From the NCBI GenBank assembly GCA_030648515.1, contig JAUSHK010000005.1, positions 226,895 to 278,130 on the forward strand: a DNA stretch of 51,236 nucleotides. The letters run 5' to 3'. Below the pieces are notes generated by a model, which was not told where the DNA came from, made no database searches, and worked only from the letters and a program-made list of their open reading frames with translations. Within the stretch, counting starts at the first letter, position 1. Each line of letters starts with the position of its first letter. Both the position numbers and the translations under genes were made by a program. This document shows, piece by piece, positions 1 to 10,530 of this stretch. The DNA comes from Candidatus Jorgensenbacteria bacterium. GTDB lineage: Bacteria; Patescibacteriota; Minisyncoccia; UBA6257; GWB1-50-10.

Positions 1-102
1 GACGGAAATATAACAATAATAAGCGTGGGGGCTTCAGCGCCAACAACATCCGCATCAATCTTCGACTCGTTTTTATCGTTTTTTAGAAGATTAATTAAAT
101 AA
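1..102 (+). CDS. C-terminal fragment of a surface protein, paralogous to the tail of the next CDS (5' end outside window)
   Basis: Open frame from base 1: DGNITIISVGASAPTTSASIFDSFLSFFRRLIK*. Resembles the end of the next CDS (DGNISVTNTTSTTTASALDSFTSFFRGLFR*). Confidence 0.65.
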   Translation, partial: DGNITIISVGASAPTTSASIFDSFLSFFRRLIK

Positions 103-182
103 CGACGACGGCCTGGGGGTAATATAACACGCGCTCCGCGTGTGTTATAATTCGCAAAAGGTCGAGAATTTTTTATTTATTT

Positions 183-1727
183 ATGAATAAAAAAATTTAT
201 ATAGCAGTATTTGCTCTTGTAATATTTGTCTTGCCTTACCAAGTTGGGTTTGCGCAGACTGCGACGTCAACAGCTTCAATTGAGGAGTTACAGACGCTCA
301 TTCAGACACTACAGGCGCAAGTCACAGCGCTTCAAGCTCAAATCGCGACACTCAACATAGGAAACGTTCAAACGATTACCGATTCTTCCGTATTGGTTAT
401 CCCTGACAATAATCCTATAAGCAGAGGGTCCGTTGGATCTGTTGTCAGCGAGGTGCAAAAAGCGTTAAAAGATTTACCTGATATCTATCCGGAGGGACTT
501 GTAACGGGGTATTTGGGGCCACTCACTGAGGCCGCGATAAAAAGATTTCAAGAACAGCATTCAATAGAAGCAACTGGCGAAGTTGATGGAGAAACTCTTT
601 CTAGAATAAGAAGAGAGGCATCAACAAGAAAAGCAAATCCTCCATCTGGAACAACCACGGCGGTTCCGGCAATCCCAGGACGCGGCGCAACTTCCACTGT
701 CCCAGCGACTCCAGCTGTACCGGCAAACCGCGAAACTTCTGTAACGACAACAACTCCACCAACGGCGACTTCGACAGACCCGGCTTCTAACCGAAATAAT
801 TATTTACCAATTGGCACAACAATAATTGTTTCTAGTCCTAATGGAGGCGAACAATGGCTAAAAGGGACAACGCATTCCATTCATTGGTCATTTAATTCTC
901 CCGAAGCCCCTGGCGCAACTAATGTGAACATTCTTATTAGTTCCGCTGAAGGAAACGTAAGGAGAAATGTTTACACTATTTCGGATATCCCGACTGTTCT
1001 AGGAAATAATCAGTATTCTCTTTTTGTACCAGAAACAATTGTTTCTGCATCTAATTATCGTATAACCATTGAAGCAGAGCGCCAGGTTTATAACACCGTT
1101 CGTAACGGCTGGACATATCCAGGAGATGAATCTGATGGAAACATCGCTATAATTGATACGTACAACTCATCTGGAAGTTCCAGTAGCGGATCAATTCCAG
1201 TGACGCAGATACAAGGTTCAACACCGACGGCTTCTACAACCGTTTCAGTTGAAAATGCCACAACAACACAAGCGTCGTCTGGAGGTTCGACTACGGGATA
1301 TCTCCCAAACAACACAACTGTTGTTGTTTCGAATCCTAATGGTGGTGAATCATTACAAAGAGAGGTGCCGTATGTTATCCGCTGGCAAGTAAATGCTGGC
1401 ACGAGCACTGATTCGTTCGTAACTTCCATTCTTTTGCAGTCTGCGAGTAACAATGTAAGACAAACTGTTTCTACTATCACGTCGTCTGCTCAATCAGTTT
1501 CTGGGAGTAATGAGTACGTGTGGGCTGTTCCGAGTTCAATTCCACTGGCTTCAAACTACCGCGTGAGCGTTCAGCTTGAAAAAATGTCTTATATCACAGC
1601 AAGTGGAGGATGGACATACCCGAAAGATGAATCTGATGGAAATATATCCGTTACAAACACGACATCAACCACAACCGCCTCGGCTCTTGATTCGTTTACA
1701 TCGTTTTTCCGCGGACTTTTCCGTTAG
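183..1727 (+). CDS. Secreted protein with peptidoglycan-binding domain and two Ser/Thr-rich Ig-like repeats
   Basis: Signal peptide; PG_binding_1-like stretch (VSEVQKALKD...GYLGPLTEAAIKRFQEQHSI..G.VDGETLSRI); two NPNGGE...YRxxxE repeats. Confidence 0.8.
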   Translation: MNKKIYIAVFALVIFVLPYQVGFAQTATSTASIEELQTLIQTLQAQVTALQAQIATLNIGNVQTITDSSVLVIPDNNPISRGSVGSVVSEVQKALKDLPDIYPEGLVTGYLGPLTEAAIKRFQEQHSIEATGEVDGETLSRIRREASTRKANPPSGTTTAVPAIPGRGATSTVPATPAVPANRETSVTTTTPPTATSTDPASNRNNYLPIGTTIIVSSPNGGEQWLKGTTHSIHWSFNSPEAPGATNVNILISSAEGNVRRNVYTISDIPTVLGNNQYSLFVPETIVSASNYRITIEAERQVYNTVRNGWTYPGDESDGNIAIIDTYNSSGSSSSGSIPVTQIQGSTPTASTTVSVENATTTQASSGGSTTGYLPNNTTVVVSNPNGGESLQREVPYVIRWQVNAGTSTDSFVTSILLQSASNNVRQTVSTITSSAQSVSGSNEYVWAVPSSIPLASNYRVSVQLEKMSYITASGGWTYPKDESDGNISVTNTTSTTTASALDSFTSFFRGLFR

Positions 1728-1773
1728 ATTATAATAGCATGTGATTTAACTAAAACAGCCCATAGGGGCTGTT

Positions 1774-3258
1774 TTAGTTTTGCTCGTACCACTTTCCGAT
1801 TCCTAAAATATCGGCTTCGCGGAAATGGCGACCGACGAGCTGAAACCCAATTGGCAACTCACCCCCTCCTACCTTGTATTGTTTCACGGGAAGCGAAAGT
1901 GCCGGAACGCCGACAAGATTTTGTGTAACGGTAAAAACGTCGGAGAGATACATCTGCATCGGGTCGCTGGTTTTCTCGCCGATTTTAAATGCCTGCGTCG
2001 GCGTGGCCGGAGAAAGTATCACATCTACTCCGCCAGATTGCGGGTTAAATGCTTTTTTAAAATCTTCCGTGATAAGCTTGCGGACTTTCTGCGCTTTCGC
2101 ATAGTAAGCATCGTAATAGCCGGCCGAGAGAACGAATGTTCCTAAAAGAATTCTCCGCTTTACTTCTTCGCCGAATCCTTCTCCCCTTGTTTTGAAATAT
2201 AGATCGCGAAGCGTTTCTGCGTCTTTCTTTACTTCAGGAATCCCGCCGTAGCGCTTGCGGTGAGCTACGCCGAACCGAATACCGTCATATCGCGCCATGT
2301 TCGCCGAAACTTCCGCGGGCATTACAATGTAATACGTTGAAAGCGCGTACTTCGTGTGCGGAAGCGAGATTTCTTTTATTTTGAATCCGCCATCCTTTAG
2401 TTTCTGAATCGCTTTTTCTATTTCTTTTTTAACTTCTGCGTCCATTCCCTCCACGAAATACTCTTTCGGAATGCCAATGGTCAGTTTTTTTACTCCGTCA
2501 AAATCAGGATTGAGTAAATTTTCGTCATACTCGGCGTCAACACTCGTGGCGTCATATTCATCTTTGCCGCGAATAGCATTAAAAAGAATCGCCGCGTCTT
2601 CAACGGTCTTCGTAATCGGGCCAATCTGGTCTAGGCTCGACGCCATCGCCATAAGCCCGAACCGCGAAACCGCGCCGTAGGTTGGTTTTAAGCCGACTAC
2701 CCCGCAGAATGCCGCCGGCTGGCGTATAGAGCCGCCAGTGTCGGAACCGAGCGCCGCGAGCGCAAGTCCGCCTGAAACTGCCGCAGCTGAACCGCCAGAC
2801 GAACCGCCAGGCACGCGTTCCAAATCATGTGGGTTTTTTGTAATCTGGAACCCTGAGTTTTCAGTTGACGAACCCATCGCGAACTCATCGAGATTTGTTT
2901 TTCCTAAAAATACCGCGCGCGCGCCTTTTAACTTTTTTATAACCGTCGCGTCATATGATGCTTTGTACGTTTTTAAAATTTTTGATGCCGCCGTCGCGCG
3001 CGCGCCTTCAATTACTATACTGTCTTTTATCGCCAGCGGTACGCCTGTAAGCGCTCCGGCGTCGCCTGACGCAATGGCCTCGTCCGCGATTTCTGCTTCT
3101 TTAATTGCTTCATGCTCAAAAACCGTAAGATACGCGCCAAATTTTTCATCTTTGTCTTTTATAGCGCGCAGAAACGCATCCGTCGCTTCTCGCGCAGAGA
3201 ATTCCTTTTTACGCAAACTTTTCGAGAACGAAGAAATGGTGAGTGAATCCAAATTCAT
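1774..3258 (-). CDS. gatA: Aspartyl/glutamyl-tRNA amidotransferase subunit A
   Basis: Amidase signature GGSSGGSAAAVSGGLALAALGSDTGGSIRQPAAFCGVVGLKPTYG; next to gatC. Confidence 0.95.
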   Translation of the reverse strand: MNLDSLTISSFSKSLRKKEFSAREATDAFLRAIKDKDEKFGAYLTVFEHEAIKEAEIADEAIASGDAGALTGVPLAIKDSIVIEGARATAASKILKTYKASYDATVIKKLKGARAVFLGKTNLDEFAMGSSTENSGFQITKNPHDLERVPGGSSGGSAAAVSGGLALAALGSDTGGSIRQPAAFCGVVGLKPTYGAVSRFGLMAMASSLDQIGPITKTVEDAAILFNAIRGKDEYDATSVDAEYDENLLNPDFDGVKKLTIGIPKEYFVEGMDAEVKKEIEKAIQKLKDGGFKIKEISLPHTKYALSTYYIVMPAEVSANMARYDGIRFGVAHRKRYGGIPEVKKDAETLRDLYFKTRGEGFGEEVKRRILLGTFVLSAGYYDAYYAKAQKVRKLITEDFKKAFNPQSGGVDVILSPATPTQAFKIGEKTSDPMQMYLSDVFTVTQNLVGVPALSLPVKQYKVGGGELPIGFQLVGRHFREADILGIGKWYEQN

Positions 3259-3260
3259 GT

Positions 3261-3572
3261 TTATTCAAAAACCGGCGGGATTTTCAAAAATCCGCCTTCT
3301 TTTTCAGGGAAAGCTTCGGTGGACTTTTCAGTTTTAAAATCCGAATGTTTTAACTCGTCATCGCGAAATCCGTTTCTATTCTGTGTTCCGCTTGTGGTGA
3401 GCTGGGCCGAACTACCGGTCATAGGCTCAACCGAGTTCGTAGTAACCTCACTGAGTTCCTTAACGTGCGCAAGAATTTCCTCAAGATCACGCGCGAGTTT
3501 CTTTTTTTGCTCGGGGGAAACTTCAATTCTCGCGAGTTCCGCAAGATGTTCTATTTCATTCTCGGATATCAT
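3261..3572 (-). CDS. gatC: Aspartyl/glutamyl-tRNA amidotransferase subunit C
   Basis: N-terminal EIEHLAELARIEVSPEQ...; directly upstream of gatA. Confidence 0.9.
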   Translation of the reverse strand: MISENEIEHLAELARIEVSPEQKKKLARDLEEILAHVKELSEVTTNSVEPMTGSSAQLTTSGTQNRNGFRDDELKHSDFKTEKSTEAFPEKEGGFLKIPPVFE

Positions 3573-3592
3573 ATTGAACCAGTGTAACTGCT

Positions 3593-5665
3593 CTACTTCA
3601 AGAGTTCAAGAAACTCCCTTTCAGTTATGATTTTCACCCCGAGCTCTTTTGCTTTATCAAACTTCGAACCTGGGTTTTCGCCTGCAACTACATAGCTTGT
3701 TTTAGATGAGACGGATTCCGAAACATCTCCTCCGTACGAGCGGATTTTTTGTTTCGCCTCGTCGCGTGACATAACCGACAAAGTTCCGGTTACGACAAAG
3801 GTTTTTCCTTTCAGCTTTTTATTGGTGATAATCTCGCGCTCGGACTCCAGCTTTATGTCCACATCGCCAAATTTGCATAACAATTTTATATTTCTGTCTT
3901 CCTTAAACCAGTTAACAATGCTTTCCGCGACTTTAGGGCCTATTCCTGAAACTTTCTGGACTTCTTCTGCTGATAGATTCTCAAATTTCTTTTTGAAGTC
4001 CGCCACGGAAAACGTTTTTGCGTGCGACGGAGGGAATTCCCGCGCGAGAAGAATTGCCGTTTCTTCCCCCACGTGCTGGATTCCCAAACTAAAAATAAAT
4101 CGCTCAAGTTTTATAGTTTTTTTCGTTTCAATTTCGCGCGTTATGTTTTCGGCTGATTTTTCCCCGAATCTCTCTAAAACTGAGATATCTCCTTTCTCTA
4201 ATTTAAAAATGTCGGCCGCGTCCGCAATCAACCCCTCGTCCAGAAAACGATCAATTATTTCTTCCCCGAGTCCGCGAATATCAAACGCGTGCCGCGAGAC
4301 AAAGTGCGACAAGGATTCCTTGACCCGCGCGCCGCATTTCGGATTTGAACAGCGATACAGCGCTCCTTCATGGATAACCCTTGAGCCGTCCACCGGGCAC
4401 TTTTCCGGCACGGTGAATTTCTTCTCCTTCCCCGTACGAAGATCAACTAGTACTTTCGTTATCTGAGGAATCACGTCTCCCGCGCGGCTCACAACGACCG
4501 TATCCCCGATTTTTATACCAAGCCTGCCTATTTCATCAAAATTATGAAGGGTTGCGTGGCTTATACGGACTCCCCCGACTTCCACCGGCTCAAGAACTGC
4601 GACAGGCGTAAGAACGCCGGTTCTCCCAACCTGGATTTTTATGTCTTTCACTATTGTTGTTTTTTCTTTCGGCGCGAACTTGTATGCTATTGCTCCTCGC
4701 GGAGCTTTTCCGACAACGCCCGCCGCCGCGGCTAAACGATTCTCGTTTATAATAATAACCGTCCCGTCAATTTCATATGGCAATTTTTTCCTATTCTTTT
4801 CCCAGTGATCCCTGAACGTGAATATGCCGTCCAATGAGTTAACTTTTTTGTTATGAGGATTTGTTTTGAAACCAAACGCCCTAAGAATCAAATGCTCTTC
4901 TTCGTGGGTTTTCTGCCCGACGTCGGTTACTAAATCATATTGGTATGAATCAAGCTTTCTTGACGCGGCGATTTTCGGGTCAAGCTGGCGTATGGAGCCG
5001 GCCGCGATGTTCCGCGGATTGGCATACAATTTTTCTTCTTTCTTCCCCTGTTCCCTGTTTATCCGCTCAAATTCTTTTGTCGTCAAAAAAACTTCGCCGC
5101 GCACGACGAGTTTTTTAGGAATTGCGAGCGAGGACGCGCGCAATCCAAGAGCTTTCATATTTTTTTCTACTTCATCTTTATCAAACAGTGTAAGCGGAAT
5201 TGCTTCCACGGTTTTGAGATTTTGCGTCACGTTTTCCCCTATTATTCCGTTTCCGCGCGTTGACCCTTCCACAAATACGCCGTTTTCATATGTCAGCTCA
5301 ATTGAGAAACCATCAAGCTTAAGCTCGCAATAAAATTCTTTTACTTTTTCGCCCATGAATTTCTCTGTCCGTTTAAGCCAATCTTTAACGTCTTCTCTTG
5401 AAAACGTGTCGTTCAGTGATATCATCGGCTCTTCGTGCCGGACTTTTTTAAACGCTTTGAGCGGCTCGCCGCCCACGCGCCGAGTCGGCGAATCCGGCGT
5501 TATCAAATCAGGGAACTTTAGTTCAAGATCAAAGAGTTCTTTTTTAAGCGAATCGAGAGCCTCGTCGGAAATTAATTGCTTATCGAGCACGTGGTATGCG
5601 TACCGATATTTGTTGATTTCCTTCCGAAGCTTTTCGATTCGTGTTTTTGCTTCGTTATTATCCAT
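3593..5665 (-). CDS. ligA: NAD-dependent DNA ligase
   Basis: CELKLDGFSIEL adenylation motif, 4-Cys zinc finger, HhH region and C-terminal BRCT. Confidence 0.96.
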   Translation of the reverse strand: MDNNEAKTRIEKLRKEINKYRYAYHVLDKQLISDEALDSLKKELFDLELKFPDLITPDSPTRRVGGEPLKAFKKVRHEEPMISLNDTFSREDVKDWLKRTEKFMGEKVKEFYCELKLDGFSIELTYENGVFVEGSTRGNGIIGENVTQNLKTVEAIPLTLFDKDEVEKNMKALGLRASSLAIPKKLVVRGEVFLTTKEFERINREQGKKEEKLYANPRNIAAGSIRQLDPKIAASRKLDSYQYDLVTDVGQKTHEEEHLILRAFGFKTNPHNKKVNSLDGIFTFRDHWEKNRKKLPYEIDGTVIIINENRLAAAAGVVGKAPRGAIAYKFAPKEKTTIVKDIKIQVGRTGVLTPVAVLEPVEVGGVRISHATLHNFDEIGRLGIKIGDTVVVSRAGDVIPQITKVLVDLRTGKEKKFTVPEKCPVDGSRVIHEGALYRCSNPKCGARVKESLSHFVSRHAFDIRGLGEEIIDRFLDEGLIADAADIFKLEKGDISVLERFGEKSAENITREIETKKTIKLERFIFSLGIQHVGEETAILLAREFPPSHAKTFSVADFKKKFENLSAEEVQKVSGIGPKVAESIVNWFKEDRNIKLLCKFGDVDIKLESEREIITNKKLKGKTFVVTGTLSVMSRDEAKQKIRSYGGDVSESVSSKTSYVVAGENPGSKFDKAKELGVKIITEREFLELLK

Positions 5666-5683
5666 GATGTTTAACAGTTATCT

Positions 5684-6160
5684 TTAGAATTTTGTTGTGA
5701 CGCGCGTTTCAAGTTCCCGCTGCGCCTTTCCGGAGTCGCCGTACGAACGCACAGTAAATCCGACTGGCAATTGCCCTTGTGTAGGGTTTTGAGAATCAAA
5801 ACGAAAAGTGAGTGAGCTTGAATAACTTGTAGAACCCGCGATAATTCCATTTGCGCCATAATATTCTCGACTTGGGACAATTTCACTTGGAAGAATCGGC
5901 GGTTGGTTAAAGTAATTATAGAGCGCTTGTTCTATGCCGGCGTCTGCGGCGAAAAAGGCCTTCATTGATTCAACTGTATCGTTTGCCTGGCGGATTTGAT
6001 AGGCGGTGAGAAGCCCAGCGACGACGCTGGCGCTCATAAGTGCTCCGCTCAATATAATGACGCTCACAAGTATCACTTGTCCTGAGCGTTGTCGAAGTAC
6101 TTGCCCTCCGATCCGATGTCTTTTTTTTGCTATTTTTGTGTTCATTAAATTAAAATTCAT
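5684..6160 (-). CDS. PilX-like pilus assembly protein
   Basis: N-terminal hydrophobic helix, AFFAADAGIEQALYN motif; within the pilin cluster. Confidence 0.65.
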   Translation of the reverse strand: MNFNLMNTKIAKKRHRIGGQVLRQRSGQVILVSVIILSGALMSASVVAGLLTAYQIRQANDTVESMKAFFAADAGIEQALYNYFNQPPILPSEIVPSREYYGANGIIAGSTSYSSSLTFRFDSQNPTQGQLPVGFTVRSYGDSGKAQRELETRVTTKF

Positions 6161-6702
6161 TAGTGAATGTCTCTTGGGAGCGTGCGCGGGCTCACGGTTG
6201 TTTCTATATTCATAGATTTTCCAGCAAGACGCGGGTCAGTTGACCCGATTTTCATAAGTATCGTGACTCTCCACGGAAGTTCGGCGTTGGTCTGGTTTAC
6301 TTTAAAACAGATGGATTCTATGCGGATGTTTGATGAATTGAGCGTCGATGGGCTTGCATTGTTTACGCTTCGCTTAATAGAATTTCCCTCTAATCTGTAT
6401 CTCACCTGATCTACACTGCCCGTTGTGGCCGGGAAGCGATTAAAAGTTAGGTCGTTGCTGCATACGCCTCCTGCGGGAGAAAATTCGTAACCTACCCTGA
6501 TTTCGCGCATCATTTGCTCAATCATAAGCCCCGCATTGCTGTTTCGCTGTATTAATGAGTTCAACAGTTTCTGCGAACTCAGTGCCTGGCCGAAAACGCC
6601 GACTATTATTGAAATTGCAAATGCAAAAAGCCCCGCCGCTATAATGAGCTCAACAAGCGTGAAGCCGCCTATGCGTCGTGAGTTTGTTTTATTTATCTCC
6701 AT
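6160..6702 (-). CDS. Prepilin-type N-terminal cleavage domain protein (PilW/PilJ-like)
   Basis: GGFTLVELIIAAGLFAFAISIIVGVF; start trimmed to the Met before EINKTNSRRIGGFTLVEL. Confidence 0.75.
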   Translation of the reverse strand: MEINKTNSRRIGGFTLVELIIAAGLFAFAISIIVGVFGQALSSQKLLNSLIQRNSNAGLMIEQMMREIRVGYEFSPAGGVCSNDLTFNRFPATTGSVDQVRYRLEGNSIKRSVNNASPSTLNSSNIRIESICFKVNQTNAELPWRVTILMKIGSTDPRLAGKSMNIETTVSPRTLPRDIH

Positions 6703-7172
6703 CTTTTGAATATATCCCGCACTTCGACGGACTGGTCTTTTGCGCGAGCATTCCATGAAACTTTGGCAATTACAGTTACACTATCAGTGTCATTTATAAT
6801 CTGAATTGTCCGCGTATAAGGCGTGGGATTACCATTATCATATTGGTACTCGCCGCCATCCGGCGGTAATTTCAATTTAGTCCCCGTCGTTTGCCGCAAA
6901 ATTGGGTCCGCAGCGCTTGTTTTATACAATCCATCATTAACATCCGTATTCCATATAGCGCCATTCGCAACATTTGTATCAATAATATTTTTTACAATCT
7001 CAATTCCCTCTGCGGCAAGGTATGTAGCGACAAATTTTTGGCTCGCGTCGTTTGTAAATGCGAGCGACGCCGAAACAAGTGCGAGGACGCCGAGGAGCCC
7101 GACAAGCGCGATTGATATTGCAACCATTGCCTCAACAATTGTCTGCCCACTGACATTTTTATACATAATCAC
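6693..7172 (-). CDS. PilV-like minor pilin
   Basis: GQTIVEAMVAISIALVGLLGVLALV N-terminus; position in cluster. Confidence 0.7.
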   Translation of the reverse strand: MIMYKNVSGQTIVEAMVAISIALVGLLGVLALVSASLAFTNDASQKFVATYLAAEGIEIVKNIIDTNVANGAIWNTDVNDGLYKTSAADPILRQTTGTKLKLPPDGGEYQYDNGNPTPYTRTIQIINDTDSVTVIAKVSWNARAKDQSVEVRDIFKRWR

Positions 7173-7702
7173 TCGGTATTAATTTGCCCGCCTTGCGTAA
7201 TAGTGACTTTTGCTATTCGAGAATTGTCCGCGTTCTGGATTGTTATTATAAACGGCAGCGACGATCCCTCAAGTCTTAAATCCGGCGGCACAAAAATTAT
7301 ATCTTGGCCAATGCCTGACGTGAATGAAAGTCGCTTATCAAGTGAAAAACTTTCAAGCTCCTCACTGAGATCATATTGGTAGTTTGACGCTGGTTGTCCA
7401 TTATCATTAATACACGGGAGATTTGCGGAGCTCTTTTTGTCGGCAAAAATAAAGAAATCTCTCTCGCTATTAATACGCACCCCAAATGCGCAGGCATTTA
7501 GGGCTTTATTATTAGCATCAACACTAAGTTTCTGCTGCGCAAGCGCTTTCGCGCGGTTTATTGCCCCAACAAGCAGTGCCTGGTCCTTAAACAGCGCAAC
7601 TTGCTCGTCCGCGGTTCTGTTGTACCCAACGAAAAGCCCCGAGAGCAGCATCATTATGCCAATAACGACTATCGTCTCCACGAGCGTGAAACCTTTTTCC
7701 AT
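7169..7702 (-). CDS. GspH/FimT-like pseudopilin
   Basis: KGFTLVETIVVIGIMMLLSGLFVGYNR prepilin motif. Confidence 0.75.
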   Translation of the reverse strand: MEKGFTLVETIVVIGIMMLLSGLFVGYNRTADEQVALFKDQALLVGAINRAKALAQQKLSVDANNKALNACAFGVRINSERDFFIFADKKSSANLPCINDNGQPASNYQYDLSEELESFSLDKRLSFTSGIGQDIIFVPPDLRLEGSSLPFIITIQNADNSRIAKVTITQGGQINTE

Positions 7703-7796
7703 AGTATTCGCTTTATTATACCTCCTGCGCCGTCGAGTGGCTAATAAATAATCTACGCCAACAGGATTATCGGTAGAGGCAAACTAACCAAATTTT

Positions 7797-8711
7797 TTAT
7801 AAGCCGAATAATGTAAAATACCCCTTCAAAATCGCTTCGCCGAAGAAAAATACCAAAGCAATACCAATAACAAAAAAGGGAGCAAAGGGAACCCTATCCT
7901 TCATACTGAGTCGTCCGGAAATAAGTAGATATGCGCCAAAAATTCCTCCAAGAATAAATGCAATAACAACCGCAAGCGCCATATCCGGCCACCCTAGAAG
8001 AAAGCCCGAGGCGAGCGCGAGCTTTACGTCTCCAAACCCCATACCCTGCCCGCGGCTCGCGAAAGAAAGGAGCGCAAAAAACACCGCGGCCGTAAACGCG
8101 CCTATCACGTGGCTTAAAAGCAGATTTCCGGTTGGCGCGAGAAAAAGCGAGTATTGTTTCAAAAATGATGTAGAAAAAAGCGGGAGTTCGTTTTTGTACT
8201 TCCACATGATTCCAACCACGATAATTCCTAAAACTCCCAAAATGACATTTAATTCGTTCGGCACTACATAATGTTTAAGATCAATAAGTAGCACGAGAAG
8301 CAAAATGATAAAAACAAGAATCCACGCGCCAAGAAGCGCGTAGTGCCACCACGGAGCCGCGAGCGAAGCGAATACGAAATCAGGCACGCTGTATATTGAG
8401 TTTAGGTAATACGCAACTGCAACCGCGATAAGCCCTCCTAAAAATTCAATGATTGGGTACTGTATAGAAAGCGGCGCGCCGCACGATCTGCACTTTCCAC
8501 GCAGGACGGCAAAACTTACAAGAGGAAAAAGCTCAAACCATGTGAGCTTTTTCTTGCATTTCATGCAATGCGATCTTCCACCAATGCTTTTTTCCGCAAA
8601 AACGCTTCTCTCCGGAGCATACCGCATTGAGAGAACGTTTAAAAAACTCCCGAGCGCGGAGCCGATTATAAACAGCGCTCCGTACGCGATAATCTCAACT
8701 GTTATAGGCAT
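7797..8711 (-). CDS. pilD: Prepilin peptidase (leader peptidase / N-methyltransferase)
   Basis: GSFLNVLSMR, CMKCKKKLTWFELFPLVSF..CRSC, GMGFGDVKLALASGFLLGW motifs; multiple TM helices. Confidence 0.93.
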   Translation of the reverse strand: MPITVEIIAYGALFIIGSALGSFLNVLSMRYAPERSVFAEKSIGGRSHCMKCKKKLTWFELFPLVSFAVLRGKCRSCGAPLSIQYPIIEFLGGLIAVAVAYYLNSIYSVPDFVFASLAAPWWHYALLGAWILVFIILLLVLLIDLKHYVVPNELNVILGVLGIIVVGIMWKYKNELPLFSTSFLKQYSLFLAPTGNLLLSHVIGAFTAAVFFALLSFASRGQGMGFGDVKLALASGFLLGWPDMALAVVIAFILGGIFGAYLLISGRLSMKDRVPFAPFFVIGIALVFFFGEAILKGYFTLFGL

Positions 8712-8768
8712 TACAAATGGGTTGTTACTGCCTCACTAGCCCCGCGATATTGATTGTAGGAATGATTT

Positions 8769-9200
8769 TTATGGGCAGGTGGTCGCCGAATTTCCAGGTT
8801 CAGTAGTTTCTGTTTTTGTCGTGCCAGCGCTATCTACGCAATAGTATTTACTACTATCACTCGCAAGTTTCGAATACGCCGCGTATGCCGTTGTAGGATT
8901 TAAAGTTATGACCAACGCGCCGCCCTGGTTAGTAATATCAGTTGAAATCTTAGAAATATTCGTTTCGGTTGTCTTTACATTAGAATACGGGCTTGAACTC
9001 CCCGGATCATAGAGCGTTTCCGCGATTGCGCGCACTTGGTTAACATCTGAAACTATCCTCGCGTCTTTCGCTTTGTTTCTCGCTGGACCAAGCGCCGAGA
9101 GCACGGTTGCCGAGAGAATGCCGATAATCGCGACCACGACGAGCATTTCAATGAGCGTGAATCCTGAGCTTTCCGAATGAACGTTATTTTTGAAAAACAT
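8769..9200 (-). CDS. Type IV pilin
   Basis: SGFTLIEMLVVVAIIGILSATVLSALGPARNKAKDARI; start trimmed to MFFKNN. Confidence 0.85.
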   Translation of the reverse strand: MFFKNNVHSESSGFTLIEMLVVVAIIGILSATVLSALGPARNKAKDARIVSDVNQVRAIAETLYDPGSSSPYSNVKTTETNISKISTDITNQGGALVITLNPTTAYAAYSKLASDSSKYYCVDSAGTTKTETTEPGNSATTCP

Positions 9201-9265
9201 ATGAATTAGAACTTTTTTTCGACTTTGTTCTTTGTAGTAGTATAGCACACCGATTTTAATAGTGT

Positions 9266-10471
9266 CTAAAATGTCTGTGTGAGCGAGTAGAGCGGCAAAA
9301 GTATTGCGGCAAAGAGAAGCGCCACGAGTCCGCCGATTATTACGAGAAGCGCCGGCTGGATAAGCTCAACAAGGTTCCCTACTTTATCCTCCACCTGCCT
9401 GCGATAATAGTCGCTGATTTTTGAAAGCAGCATTTCGAGCCGGCCAGTTGATTCTCCGATTGCAATAAGCTGGGAAACGAGCGGAGGGAAGTACTGGGCG
9501 TTCTTTAATGCCTGCGAGAGCAATTCTCCTTTCCGGATGCTCTGCGCGGCCTCGCGCAGGGTGTCCCGAAAAACAACGTTTCCGACCGTGTGCGATGAAA
9601 TTTCAATTGCTTGCGGGATGGTAAGGCCTCCTTGTATTAAAACGCGGGCGGATTCCGCAAATCGCGAAAGGTAGAGATATTGGAAGAGCGTTCCAAAAAG
9701 CGGAATGCGCAAACTTATCTCGTTAAAAATCACTTTGCCTTCTTTTGTCTGCGCGTAATCAATAACGAGAAAAACGCCGACAACAAGCGCGATTAAAACC
9801 GCGAACCACCAATGCGAAATGAAAGTTCCCACGGAAATAAGCACCGATGTCGCGAGCGGAAGCGCTATTTTTGACTCAAGGAAAATCGGCGTGATTTGCG
9901 GCAGTACCACGGTGACCATTATGACGACAACAATGAAAAACAAAACGATGACGAAAACTGGATAGATGAGCGCGTTTTTTACTTTTCCCGTCAGGATTGA
10001 CTGGTTTTCAAGATAATCCGCTAAAAATTCCAAAACTTGGCCGAGACGTCCGGTTACTTCCGCCGACCGTACCATGTTCGTGTAAAATTCCGAAAACACG
10101 TTCGGGTGGCGCGAGAGCGCCTGCGACAGAGTGAGGCCGGCATCAACGTCGCCCGCGACATCCGCAATCACCAGTTTTAAGACAGGCTTTGTGGTTTGCT
10201 GGTAAAGCGAGCGAAGGCTGTCGCCCAACGGTACCTGCGAAGCGAGCAGTGTTGAAAACTGCCGCGTGAAAATCATGAGGTCGGACGTGGACGTGCGCTC
10301 AAAGAAATCCGAGATGCGCCGATACCATGCGTCGGTCTTCACCTCCTCAATACTTAAAACAAACAACGCGTGATTTAAAAGCACGTTTGTCGCCGCCTCC
10401 CGCGATGCCGCGTCAACTGTGCCAACCTGAAGTTCTCCTTCTTTAGTTCTTGCTTTATAACTAAACTTCAT
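9266..10471 (-). CDS. pilC: Type IV pilus inner membrane platform protein
   Basis: MKFSYKARTKEGELQVGTVDA... and duplicated GspF domains. Confidence 0.92.
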   Translation of the reverse strand: MKFSYKARTKEGELQVGTVDAASREAATNVLLNHALFVLSIEEVKTDAWYRRISDFFERTSTSDLMIFTRQFSTLLASQVPLGDSLRSLYQQTTKPVLKLVIADVAGDVDAGLTLSQALSRHPNVFSEFYTNMVRSAEVTGRLGQVLEFLADYLENQSILTGKVKNALIYPVFVIVLFFIVVVIMVTVVLPQITPIFLESKIALPLATSVLISVGTFISHWWFAVLIALVVGVFLVIDYAQTKEGKVIFNEISLRIPLFGTLFQYLYLSRFAESARVLIQGGLTIPQAIEISSHTVGNVVFRDTLREAAQSIRKGELLSQALKNAQYFPPLVSQLIAIGESTGRLEMLLSKISDYYRRQVEDKVGNLVELIQPALLVIIGGLVALLFAAILLPLYSLTQTF

Positions 10472-10530
10472 CCCGTTTATTATACCAGTTATCCATTTCC
10501 ACGGCTTGCAAACTAACGCCTAGTTTTCTT

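Noticed and set aside
1825-5687. Opposite-strand ORFs over gatA/ligA and the pilus genes
   Set aside because: Antisense shadow ORFs in well-supported genes, with no domain motifs or start context.
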